Assembly: GCF_004025535.1 (NCBI RefSeq)
Contig: NZ_QJRG01000044.1
Location: 407,814 to 471,813 of the forward strand
Direction: 5' to 3'
Origin: Pseudomonas alkylphenolica
Lineage (GTDB): Bacteria; Pseudomonadota; Gammaproteobacteria; Pseudomonadales; Pseudomonadaceae
DNA length: 64,000 bases
Made by a program: the position numbers and the translations under genes. Every line of letters starts with the position of its first letter. The first letter of the stretch is position 1. The notes beneath the pieces were generated by a model that saw nothing but the letters and a program-made list of their open reading frames with translations, had not been told where the DNA came from and did not search any database. Positions 18,434-26,763 of the stretch are shown one piece after another.

Positions 18434-19144
18434 ATGAGTGTTTTCTCCAAGGCTGCGATTCCCGTTGTGGTTGCCGCAAGCCTGCTCTCCGGTTGCGCCA
18501 CCCACAGTGATGGCAGCGCACCACTCAATCAAAGGACTTGGCCAGTCTGCAGCCTGCTCGGTGGTTTGGTCGGCGGTGGATTGGGGGCAATTGAAAGTTC
18601 TGCCTGGGCCGCGGGTGGCGGTGTGGCCGGCGCCATCGCCGGCGGTTTGATCTGTTACGCCCAGGATGGCGACGAAGACGAGGATGGCGTCTTCGACCGG
18701 CGCGACCGTTGTCCGGATACTCCGGCCAACACCCCGGTCAGCCATAACGGTTGTCCACTGCCGCAGTATCCGCAAGCTGCGACGCAAGCCACCACCTCCG
18801 AGGTCATCACCCTTAACGATCAAGGCGCGGTGATGTTTGCCTTCGATTCCGCCGAATTGACGGCTGATGCCAAAAGCCAGTTGCAGGGGCTGATGAGCAA
18901 GCTAAATGCCGACAGCGTGCGCAGTGTCAAAGTGATTGGTCATACCGATAGCCAGGGCGAGGATGCCTACAACCAGGCACTTTCCGAGCGGCGCGCCAGC
19001 AGTGTTGCCGAGTACTTGATCAGCCAGGGCCTGGCGCCGGCCAAAGTCACCAGCCAGGGGCGTGGCGAGAGCGAACCCATTGCCGGCAACGACACCGATG
19101 CCGGACGCGCGCAGAACCGCAGGGTGGAGCTGCACATTAATTAA
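18434..19144 (+). CDS. OmpA-family lipoprotein with thrombospondin type 3-like repeat (copy 2)
   Basis: 236 residues with the same layout as the preceding gene: lipobox LLSGC, glycine-rich segment (GGLVGGGLGAIESS), acidic repeat DGDEDEDGVFDRRDRCPDTP and C-terminal OmpA domain (GHTDSQGEDAYNQ, RRVELHIN). The two are clearly tandem duplicates that have diverged. Its leader shares a 12-base word (GGTCTTTACTCC) with that of copy 1, and its Shine-Dalgarno lies in a strong hairpin, so it may be translated under different conditions. Confidence 0.92.
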   Translation: MSVFSKAAIPVVVAASLLSGCATHSDGSAPLNQRTWPVCSLLGGLVGGGLGAIESSAWAAGGGVAGAIAGGLICYAQDGDEDEDGVFDRRDRCPDTPANTPVSHNGCPLPQYPQAATQATTSEVITLNDQGAVMFAFDSAELTADAKSQLQGLMSKLNADSVRSVKVIGHTDSQGEDAYNQALSERRASSVAEYLISQGLAPAKVTSQGRGESEPIAGNDTDAGRAQNRRVELHIN

Positions 19145-19187
19145 CCAGGCTACTGGTAGCGGACGATGCCAGCCGTTACTGTTACAA

Positions 19188-19211
19188 GCGATGCCAAGTC
19201 CTTGGCATCGC
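19188..19211 (+). terminator. Stem-loop after OmpA copy 2
   Basis: GCGATGCCAAG / CTTGGCATCGC, a perfect 11-base inverted repeat (loop opens to six bases), 44 bases after the stop. No T-run. May be a weak terminator or an RNA 3' stabiliser. Confidence 0.5.
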
Positions 19212-19241
19212 CTATTAAAAGAACAAGAGCAGGGGGCGGGA

Positions 19242-19517
19242 ATGAAGGGCTTACTGGGGCTGGGCAAAGCCTTGACGGTGGTGTTCTGGTGGGTGGTGCT
19301 GGTGAATCTGCTGATTCCCCAGGTATTTCCTTTCGATCGTCTGATCAGTATTGCCGGCCTCGCGCTGCTGGGTCTGCACGCGCTGGAAGTGCTGTTCTTC
19401 AATGGCAGGCTGCGTGGCCGCAGCCATCGCTGGTTTGACCGCTTGCAAATCCTGCTGGTCGGTATCTTTCACGTCCTTTCGATCCCGGCCCCCCGTCAGG
19501 AGAAGTCCCATGCGTAA
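19242..19517 (+). CDS. DUF1145-family membrane protein
   Basis: 91 residues with three hydrophobic segments (KALTVVFWWVVLVNLLIP, ISIAGLALLGLHALEVLFF, LQILLVGIFHVLSIP) and basic loops (RLRGRSHRW). The pattern fits DUF1145, small inner-membrane proteins of unknown role. The ATG at 19242 was chosen because it starts the conserved part and has AGGGGGCGGG before it. Its last 8 bases overlap the start of the collagen-like gene, so the two are translationally coupled. Confidence 0.8.
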   Translation: MKGLLGLGKALTVVFWWVVLVNLLIPQVFPFDRLISIAGLALLGLHALEVLFFNGRLRGRSHRWFDRLQILLVGIFHVLSIPAPRQEKSHA

Positions 19518-20268
19518 GTTGGTCCTGTTAGCCGCACTGTTCAGCCCGTTGGCGATGGCGGAGTCGATCAGTGTCGCGCCGCATTCGGTGCTGCGTTTGC
19601 CGAACAAATCCAGTGTCGTGCATTTGCAGCGTCTGGAGGTTGCCGATGCCGCCACTTTGCTGTTGCCGGCCAGCCTGGTCGAGTTGAAGGTGGACGAACT
19701 GCACCTGGGCCAGGAAGCGCGCATCGCCATTGCCCCGTCTGAGAGCACGCTGCACCTGGAGGTGACACGGGCGCAACTGGGCGAGGGTAGTCAGATTGCC
19801 GCGCGTGGTGCGCCGGGCACCTATGAGCGTGCAGCGATGGCCGGGCGTAACCTTGACTTGAATGTGCGTACATTGCAGGCGCCGGTACTGGCCATCGATG
19901 CCCGTGGTGGGGCTGGTGCGCCGGGGTATGTCGGGCTTGACGGCGCCAACGGCAAGGCCGGCGGATGCACGTGGGGGCAAGCCAGCCGCGGTGCCAATGG
20001 CGACAATGGTGGCGATGGTCATGATGGCGCGGCCGGTGGTCGGGTGCACCTGACGCTGCCTGCAGAGTTTCCTGTCGAGCGCATCCAGGTAAAACTGGAT
20101 GGAGGGGCGCCCGGTATGGCCGGGGCAGCTGGCAAGGCTGGCGCGGGCGGGGCGAGTAAAGGCTGCCTGGTGTATCGCACCGCAGCGGGTGCACCGGGCA
20201 AACCCGGGGTTGCCGGCCAGCCAGGGCTGGCAGGTGCCACGGGCGAACTGATTCTTCAGCGCCTGTAA
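19510..20268 (+). CDS. Exported collagen-like repeat protein
   Basis: 252 residues with a signal peptide (MRKLVLLAALFSPLAMA). The first half (about 20-125) is beta-rich. The second half carries two stretches of Gly-X-Y repeats, GAPGYVGLDGANGKAGG (about 130-150) with GANGDNGGDGHDGAAGG, and GAPGMAGAAGKAGAGG through GAPGKPGVAGQPGLAGATG at the end. Two cysteines (CTW, GCLVY) might form a disulfide. Predicted periplasmic or surface protein; whether the repeats are long enough to form a triple helix is doubtful. Coupled to the DUF1145 gene. Confidence 0.82.
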   Translation: MRKLVLLAALFSPLAMAESISVAPHSVLRLPNKSSVVHLQRLEVADAATLLLPASLVELKVDELHLGQEARIAIAPSESTLHLEVTRAQLGEGSQIAARGAPGTYERAAMAGRNLDLNVRTLQAPVLAIDARGGAGAPGYVGLDGANGKAGGCTWGQASRGANGDNGGDGHDGAAGGRVHLTLPAEFPVERIQVKLDGGAPGMAGAAGKAGAGGASKGCLVYRTAAGAPGKPGVAGQPGLAGATGELILQRL

Positions 20269-20277
20269 AGCGGGGCA

Positions 20278-20314
20278 GGGTTGATCAGGGTCCCGTTGCG
20301 GACCTGATCAACCC
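20278..20314. terminator. Bidirectional stem-loop between convergent genes
   Basis: GGGTTGATCAGG / CCTGATCAACCC plus three more pairs (TCC/GGA) after a one-base bulge. It lies between the ends of the collagen-like (+) and CopD-like (-) genes and probably terminates both. Confidence 0.6.
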
Positions 20315-20323
20315 GGGTTGCGC

Positions 20324-20788
20324 TCAAGTCAACAGGCGCGTGCTCGCCACCACGATCACCGCCATGCCCAAGAGCAGGTTGATCCCGACCAGTCGGCGAA
20401 TTTTTCCCAGGACCGCAGCGCCTGTCGGCCAGTCTTGTGCTTGCACCGCCGTGCGCAATTGCGGCAGCAGCAACGAATGCACACGAATGAACAGCGCAAT
20501 CATCGCAATGCCGCCGCCCATCATCACCTGCACGTAGCGTGGCGCCCCGTCAAAACCGGCAAAGCGCACGTGCAGCAAGCCCACACCACTGATCGCCAGC
20601 ACGGCAATCGCAATCCATACCCATAGAAAAAAACGCGGAAACACTTCTGCCCACAGCCGCAGACGATCGGGGCCTTCAAGGGCTGCAACCATGGCGGGAC
20701 GCAGGATCAGCCAGGCGAAGAACATTCCCCCGACCCAGATAACAGCGGCCAGAACGTGCAGGCTATAAGGAAGGGCAAAGGCGGTCAT
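20324..20788 (-). CDS. CopD-family membrane protein
   Basis: 154 residues, four hydrophobic helices (LHVLAAVIWVGGMFFAWLIL, FFLWVWIAIAVLAISGVGLL, VQVMMGGGIAMIALFIRVH, LLGMAVIVVAST). The first helix has the H-x-x-(x)-W-x-G pattern of CopD/HemJ-like proteins, and histidines in helices 1 and 3 could bind haem or copper. The ATG at 20788 was chosen for its GGAG Shine-Dalgarno. Divergent from dinG, with 97 bases between starts. Substrate unknown. Confidence 0.8.
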   Translation of the reverse strand: MTAFALPYSLHVLAAVIWVGGMFFAWLILRPAMVAALEGPDRLRLWAEVFPRFFLWVWIAIAVLAISGVGLLHVRFAGFDGAPRYVQVMMGGGIAMIALFIRVHSLLLPQLRTAVQAQDWPTGAAVLGKIRRLVGINLLLGMAVIVVASTRLLT

Positions 20789-20885
20789 CGGGATCTCCAT
20801 TCGGCGCAAAGGGCAATAGCGGGGTATGATAGCGACCCGATCGAAACACTGAAAATTTATCCAGCCCTCCGGGCGCCCCGACACC

Positions 20886-23030
20886 ATGATCAGCAACGAA
20901 CTCAAAACTACCATTCAGGGCGCCTATTCGCGTTTTCTCGAAGCCAAGAGCCTCAAGCCGCGCTACGGTCAGCGGCTGATGATTGCCGAAGTGGCCAAGG
21001 TGCTTGGCGATATTGCCTGCGACGACGAAGGTCGACGCTCGGGCGACCCCGCCGTGGTGGCCGTCGAAGCCGGTACCGGTACCGGCAAGACCGTTGCCTA
21101 CAGCCTGGCCTCGATCCCGGCGGCGAAAGCTGCCGGCAAGCGCCTGGTGATCGCCACGGCGACGGTGGCGCTGCAGGAGCAGATCGTCTTTAAAGACCTG
21201 CCCGACCTCATGCGCAACAGCGGCCTGAACTTCACGTTTGCCCTGGCCAAGGGGCGGGGGCGCTATCTGTGCCTGTCCAAGCTCGACCTGCTGCTGCAGG
21301 AAGGCCATGCGCAATCGGCCACGGCCTCGTTGTTCGAGGAGGAAGGCTTCAAGATCGAGGTCGATGAGGCCAGCCAGAAGCTGTTTACCAGCATGATCGA
21401 AAAGCTCGCTGGCAACCGTTGGGACGGTGACCGCGACAGCTGGCCCCAGGCCCTTGAAGACCAGGACTGGGCGCGCCTGACCACCGACCATAGCCAGTGC
21501 ACCGGCCGCCATTGCCCGAACTTCGGGCAATGCACGTTCTACAAGGCCCGTGAAGGCATGGGCAAGGTCGACGTCATTGTCACCAACCATGACATGGTCC
21601 TGGCCGACCTGGCCCTGGGCGGCGGCGCTGTGCTGCCCGACCCGCGTGACACCATCTACGTGTTTGACGAAGGCCATCACCTGCCAGACAAGGCCATCGG
21701 CCATTTCGCCCATTACACCCGCCTGCGCTCCACCGCCGACTGGCTTGAGCAGACCGCCAAGAACCTGACCAAACTGCTGGCGCAACACCCTTTGCCAGGT
21801 GACCTGGGCAAATTGATCGAGCAGGTGCCGGAGCTGGCGCGGGAGATCAAGGCGCAGCAGCAGTTCATATTCAGCGCTTGCGAGCAGGTGGCCGATTTCC
21901 GCCCCGGCGAAGACATGGAAGGCCGTGAGCGGCCCCGACACCGCTTTGAAGGCGGCGTGGTGCCCGAGCACATGCGCGAAATGGGCATTGAACTGAAGAA
22001 GGGCTTCTCGCGCCTGACCGACCTGTTCACCCGCTTGACCGAGTTGCTCAAAGAGGGGATGGATGCCGAGGTCAACATCGGTATCGCCAGCCATCAGGCT
22101 GAAGAGTGGTACCCGCTGTTCGGCAGCCTGTTGATGCGCGCCCAGGGCAACTGGGAACTGTGGACGGCCTTTACCGCCGAAGACCCGGAAGACAGCCCGC
22201 CCATGGCGCGCTGGCTGACCCTTGCCGAGAGTGGGGCGCTGTTCGACATCGAGGTCAACGCCAGCCCGATCCTGGCTGCCGAGATGCTGCGGCGCAACCT
22301 GTGGAACGTGGCTCATGGCGCACTCGTCACTTCGGCAACGCTGACGGCGCTGGGTAAGTTCGATCGTTTCAGAATGCGTGCCGGCTTGCCCAAGGACGCA
22401 GTCACCAGCGTGGTGCCCAGCCCGTTCCATCACACCGATGCCGGTGTTCTGCGTGTACCGGACCTGCGTGCCGACCCCCGCGATGCTGCCGCGCATACGG
22501 CGGCAATCATCCGCGACCTGCCGGAGCTGGTCGAGGGATCGCGTGGCTCGCTGGTGCTGTTCTCCTCGCGCAAGCAGATGCAGGACGTATTCGACGGGCT
22601 GGACCGTGATTGGCGTAAACAGGTGTTCATCCAGGGCAACCTGTCCAAACAGGAAACCCTGAACAAGCACAAGGCGCGCGTGGATGGTGGCGACTCCAGT
22701 GTGCTGTTTGGCCTGGCGAGCTTTGCCGAAGGCGTCGACTTGCCAGGTGCCTATTGCGAACACGTGGTAATCGCCAAGATCCCCTTCGCCGTGCCGGACG
22801 ACCCGGTCGAGGCGGCGTTGGCCGAGTGGATCGAGGCGCGTGGTGGTAACCCGTTCATGGAGATCGCCGTGCCGGACGCGTCCCTGCGCCTGATCCAGGC
22901 CTGTGGTCGCTTGCTGCGTACCGAAGAAGACCGCGGCACGATCACGCTGCTCGATCGTCGCGTGGTCACCCAGCGTTATGGCAAGGCTATTCTCAACGCG
23001 CTGCCGCCGTTTCGACGGGAAATTTCCTGA
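20886..23030 (+). CDS. dinG: ATP-dependent DNA helicase DinG
   Basis: 5'-3' superfamily 2 helicase of the XPD/Rad3 class that unwinds R-loops and D-loops. 714 residues. Walker A AGTGTGKT at about 62-69, DEGHH box (VFDEGHHLPDK) in the middle, and the four iron-sulphur cysteines at 129, 205, 210 and 216 (CTGRHCPNFGQC). The C-terminal helicase motif appears as FGLASFAEGVDLPG and QACGRLLRTEED. Full length with a short gap to the next gene, which is unrelated. Confidence 0.97.
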   Translation: MISNELKTTIQGAYSRFLEAKSLKPRYGQRLMIAEVAKVLGDIACDDEGRRSGDPAVVAVEAGTGTGKTVAYSLASIPAAKAAGKRLVIATATVALQEQIVFKDLPDLMRNSGLNFTFALAKGRGRYLCLSKLDLLLQEGHAQSATASLFEEEGFKIEVDEASQKLFTSMIEKLAGNRWDGDRDSWPQALEDQDWARLTTDHSQCTGRHCPNFGQCTFYKAREGMGKVDVIVTNHDMVLADLALGGGAVLPDPRDTIYVFDEGHHLPDKAIGHFAHYTRLRSTADWLEQTAKNLTKLLAQHPLPGDLGKLIEQVPELAREIKAQQQFIFSACEQVADFRPGEDMEGRERPRHRFEGGVVPEHMREMGIELKKGFSRLTDLFTRLTELLKEGMDAEVNIGIASHQAEEWYPLFGSLLMRAQGNWELWTAFTAEDPEDSPPMARWLTLAESGALFDIEVNASPILAAEMLRRNLWNVAHGALVTSATLTALGKFDRFRMRAGLPKDAVTSVVPSPFHHTDAGVLRVPDLRADPRDAAAHTAAIIRDLPELVEGSRGSLVLFSSRKQMQDVFDGLDRDWRKQVFIQGNLSKQETLNKHKARVDGGDSSVLFGLASFAEGVDLPGAYCEHVVIAKIPFAVPDDPVEAALAEWIEARGGNPFMEIAVPDASLRLIQACGRLLRTEEDRGTITLLDRRVVTQRYGKAILNALPPFRREIS

Positions 23031-23111
23031 CCCCCGGGGATCTATGCTCCGGGGTGTTGTCTATGACTCAGTTCAAGGCCCGCATGGGCCCTCAAGGAGA
23101 GCTCCAGCCCT

Positions 23112-25367
23112 ATGATTCGCCGTACCTTGCCTGCTGTCTTCGCCCTGATGTTCAGCACCCCGCTGCTGGCCGGGCAACAGACGCTGTTCAGCTTCGTGCG
23201 TCCGGCCGCTGTGGTCAACGTGGCCACTGAAGACGCCAGCTTGCCGCAATACAACGCAGAGCAGACGGCCGAGGGCGAGGTGTTGCGGCGGGTCGTGTTC
23301 AATCCGGTGCAGCGCCCAAGCCTGCGCCTGAGCCCGCAAGCTGGTGCGTGGGACTGGTCGGCTGCCACGGCCATGACGTTGCGCCTGCAAAGCGGCATGG
23401 ACTGGCCGCTGACGGTTGATGTCACGGTGTTGAGCAGTGATGGCAAGACCCTCACCAGTCGCATCGACCTGCCTGCGGGCCCGGCGCAAACGGTGCTGGT
23501 GCCGCTGGTGGCCAGCTCGCCGCTGAGCCAGGGCATGCGCGCCGGGCCGCCGATGCCCTGGGTTCACGCTGGTCAGCGCTGGTTGCTGACCAGCAGCAGC
23601 GGGGCGCTGGACCTCAAGCAAGTGGTGTCGGTAACCCTGTCGATGAGCCAGCCGAATGTCGCCCAGAGCCTGATGATCGAGCGTGTCGGCATCCAGGATG
23701 ACGACCAGGTGCAAAAGGCCGTGTACAGCGAGCTGATTGATGGCTATGGCCAATCAACCCGGGGTCGTTGGCCAGAGAAGATCGTCAGCGATGATCAATT
23801 GAAGGTTGCGGCAAACCGTGAGCAACAGCAGCTCAAGGGCTGGCTGGCCGAGCGCAGCCAACTGCCGCGCGATCAGTTTGGCGGTGTGACCGGCGGGCCG
23901 GCCTTCGACGGCAAGGGCTTCTTCAGGACCGAGAAGCGGGACGGGCGCTGGTACCTGATCACCCCTGAAGGTCATCCGTTCTACTCGCTGGGCGTCAACA
24001 CCGTCGCTGCCGACGGTGGCCGCACCTACGTTGCCGGGCGCGAATCGATGTTCACCGCCTTGCCCCAGGCCGGCGAGCCGTTGGCGCAGTTTTATGGCGA
24101 GGGCAACAACAAGGACGGCAACGGCTCGTCGAGCGGTCGCCAGTTCAATCAGGGCCGCTGGTTCGACTTCTATGCCGCCAACCTTGAGCGCAGCTATGGC
24201 AAGCCATGTACCCCGGTAACGGCTACTGCCACCACTGCAGCCGTGGAATGCCCGGCGCCGGTGCTGGATATTCAGCGTTGGCAGGGGCACAGTCTCGATC
24301 GCCTGCAGGCCTGGGGTTTCAACACGCTGGGCAACTGGAGCGATGCTGGCCTGGGCCACGCCAATCGTCTGCCGTACACCCTGCCGCTGTCGATTGTTGG
24401 TGACTACACCAGCATCAGCACGGGCATGGACTGGTGGGGCAGCATGCCTGACCCGTTTGACCCGCGCTTTGCCATGGCCACTGAGCGTGCGGTGGCCATC
24501 GCTGCCCGCGACCACCGCGACGACCCCTGGCTGATTGGTTATTTTGCCGACAACGAGCTGGCCTGGGCAGCGCCAGGTAAAGACCCCAAGGCGCGTTACG
24601 CATTGGCCTATGGCACCTTGCGACTGACCACGGACGTGCCGGCCAAGCGTGCATTTCTCAAGCAGCTGCGTGACAAGTACCGGAACCAGGAAGGCCTTTC
24701 CAAGGCCTGGGGTATCAACCTGCCTGCTTGGGAATTGATGGAAGACCCTGGCTTCGAACCGCCGTTACCGAGCCCGGAACACCCCGAGATCGAAGCGGAC
24801 TTCCAGTACTTCCAGAAGGTCTTCGCCGAAACATACTTCAAGACCATCGCCGACTCGCTCAAATGGCATGCACCCAATCATCTGCTGCTGGGTGGGCGTT
24901 TCGCCGTCAGCACGCCGGAAGCGGTGGCGGCCTGTGCCGAATTTTGCGATGTCCTGAGCTTCAACTTCTATACGCCAAAACCTCAGGATGGCTACGACTT
25001 CGCCCAGCTCAATGCCCTGGACAAGCCCGTGCTGGTCTCTGAATTCCAGTTTGGTTCGCGTGACCGCGGCCCGTTCTGGCCGGGCCCGATGGAAGTGGCC
25101 AAGGAAGAAGGGCGAGGGCCGGCCTATGCCGCCTTTCTCAAGGCCGCGCTGGCAGAGCCATCGATTGTTGGCGTGCACTGGTTCCAGTACCTGGATCAAC
25201 CTGCCAGTGGCCGTCTGCTTGATGGCGAGAACGGTCACTTCGGCCTCGTCGGTCTGACGGATGTCCCGTTTCAGGGTTTTGTCGACGCGGTACGTAAAAG
25301 CAACCTGCAAGCGCAGCAACAGCTCGTTCATTCCCAGGCTGCCGAAAAAGCGGCTAAGGCCCCTTAA
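23112..25367 (+). CDS. Secreted GH50-type (beta-agarase-like) glycoside hydrolase
   Basis: 751 residues with a signal peptide (about 1-20). The N-terminal 240 residues look like a carbohydrate-binding beta-sandwich. The catalytic barrel starts at FFRTEKRDGRWYLITPEGHPFYSLGVNTV, the usual entry of GH50 agarases. The probable acid/base Glu is at 482 (FADNELAW) and the nucleophile Glu at 644 (VSEFQFGS), as in clan GH-A. P. putida homologues carry the name beta-agarase, but agar is an unlikely substrate for a soil species; another galactan or the cell's own exopolysaccharide is possible. Confidence 0.85.
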   Translation: MIRRTLPAVFALMFSTPLLAGQQTLFSFVRPAAVVNVATEDASLPQYNAEQTAEGEVLRRVVFNPVQRPSLRLSPQAGAWDWSAATAMTLRLQSGMDWPLTVDVTVLSSDGKTLTSRIDLPAGPAQTVLVPLVASSPLSQGMRAGPPMPWVHAGQRWLLTSSSGALDLKQVVSVTLSMSQPNVAQSLMIERVGIQDDDQVQKAVYSELIDGYGQSTRGRWPEKIVSDDQLKVAANREQQQLKGWLAERSQLPRDQFGGVTGGPAFDGKGFFRTEKRDGRWYLITPEGHPFYSLGVNTVAADGGRTYVAGRESMFTALPQAGEPLAQFYGEGNNKDGNGSSSGRQFNQGRWFDFYAANLERSYGKPCTPVTATATTAAVECPAPVLDIQRWQGHSLDRLQAWGFNTLGNWSDAGLGHANRLPYTLPLSIVGDYTSISTGMDWWGSMPDPFDPRFAMATERAVAIAARDHRDDPWLIGYFADNELAWAAPGKDPKARYALAYGTLRLTTDVPAKRAFLKQLRDKYRNQEGLSKAWGINLPAWELMEDPGFEPPLPSPEHPEIEADFQYFQKVFAETYFKTIADSLKWHAPNHLLLGGRFAVSTPEAVAACAEFCDVLSFNFYTPKPQDGYDFAQLNALDKPVLVSEFQFGSRDRGPFWPGPMEVAKEEGRGPAYAAFLKAALAEPSIVGVHWFQYLDQPASGRLLDGENGHFGLVGLTDVPFQGFVDAVRKSNLQAQQQLVHSQAAEKAAKAP

Positions 25368-25518
25368 CGATGGCTTGGCGGCCTGATGCGCGCTGTGCGC
25401 ACCAGGCCCTTGAAGGGGCTGTTTTGTGCAACCGCCTGGCCTCTGTCTGTTCCCAAAATCACCGCAGGCTGAAACAATGCACGCCATTTCTGATATTGGT
25501 GTGCGGGAGAACGGCTGA

Positions 25519-26664
25519 GTGCAGATTCAGGGTCATTACGAGCTTAAATTCGAAGCCGTTCGCGAAGCCTTTGCCGCGTTGTTCGACGATCCCCAGGAGC
25601 GTGGTGCAGCGCTGTGTATTCAGGTCGGGGGAGAGACTGTCGTCGACCTCTGGTCGGGTACCGCCGACAAGGACGGTGCCGAGGCATGGCACAGCGACAC
25701 GATCGTCAATCTGTTCTCCTGTACCAAGATGTTCACTGCCGTGACTGCCTTGCAATTGGTGGGGGAGGGCAAACTGGCCCTGGACGTACCTGTTGCGCGC
25801 TATTGGCCCGAGTTTGCCCAGGCCGACAAGCAGGCGATCACCTTGCGTCAGTTGCTCAGCCATCGCGCTGGTTTGCCGGCCATTCGCCAGCTGATGTCGG
25901 CTGAGGCGTTCTACGACTGGCAGACCATGGTCGACACCCTGGCCGCTGAAGCTCCCTGGTGGACACCGGGCACCGCCCACGGCTATGCGGCGATCACCTT
26001 CGGCTGGCTGATCGGCGAGCTGATCAGCCGCGCCGATGGTCGCGGGCCGGGTGAGTCGATTGTGGCCCGCACCGCACGCCCTTTGGGGCTGGACTTTCAT
26101 ATCGGTCTGGCCGACGACGAATTTCACCGCGTCGCCCACCTCGCCAGAGGCAAGGGCAACATGGGCGACGAAGCTGCCCAGCGCCTGCTCCAGGTCACCC
26201 TGCGCGAGCCCGAGGCGTTGTCGACTCGTGCTTTTACCAACCCGCCCGGCATGCTTACCAGCACCAACAAGCCTGAGTGGCGGCGCATGCAGCAGCCGGC
26301 GGCCAACGGCCACGGCAATGCCCGCAGCCTGGCAGGGTTCTACGCCGGTTTGCTCGACGGTAGTCTGCTGGAGTCCGAGCTGCTCGATGAGTTGACCCGT
26401 GAACACAGCCTGGGCGAGGACAAGACGCTGTTGACCCGTACCCGTTTCGGTCTGGGCTGCATGCTTGATCAGCCGACCGTGGCCAACGCTACCTTTGGTC
26501 TGGGCAGTCGTGCATTTGGTCATCCAGGTGCCGGCGGGTCTGTCGGTTTTGCCGATCCGGAGTACGATGTCGCCTTTGGTTTTGTCACCAACACCCTGGG
26601 CCCTTATGTATTGATGGACCCTCGGGCGCAAAAGCTGGTACGCGTCCTGGCCGAATGCCTTTGA
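25519..26664 (+). CDS. Serine hydrolase, beta-lactamase class C/EstB type
   Basis: 381 residues from a GTG at 25519. The SxxK catalytic motif is SCTK (about residue 67), followed by a Tyr motif (HGYAAITF) in the place of YxN, and a late HPGAGGS in the place of the KTG box. This is the signature of the EstB esterases and carboxylesterases related to class C beta-lactamases; no secretion signal is visible, so the enzyme is cytoplasmic. Substrate unknown, short-chain esters likely. Stands alone, 150 bases after the GH50 gene. Confidence 0.88.
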   Translation: MQIQGHYELKFEAVREAFAALFDDPQERGAALCIQVGGETVVDLWSGTADKDGAEAWHSDTIVNLFSCTKMFTAVTALQLVGEGKLALDVPVARYWPEFAQADKQAITLRQLLSHRAGLPAIRQLMSAEAFYDWQTMVDTLAAEAPWWTPGTAHGYAAITFGWLIGELISRADGRGPGESIVARTARPLGLDFHIGLADDEFHRVAHLARGKGNMGDEAAQRLLQVTLREPEALSTRAFTNPPGMLTSTNKPEWRRMQQPAANGHGNARSLAGFYAGLLDGSLLESELLDELTREHSLGEDKTLLTRTRFGLGCMLDQPTVANATFGLGSRAFGHPGAGGSVGFADPEYDVAFGFVTNTLGPYVLMDPRAQKLVRVLAECL

Positions 26665-26763
26665 TCGGTTAACCCCGGTAGGGCCTGAACCCTTTGTCTA
26701 TTCTGAATTCCAATACCCACTGCCAGTGGGCTGAATTTCTTTCATTTTCATGGTGTATCGCTG

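Noticed and set aside
20763..22763. Open frame of 666 codons on the - strand antisense to dinG
   Set aside because: It shadows dinG codon for codon; dinG motifs are complete.
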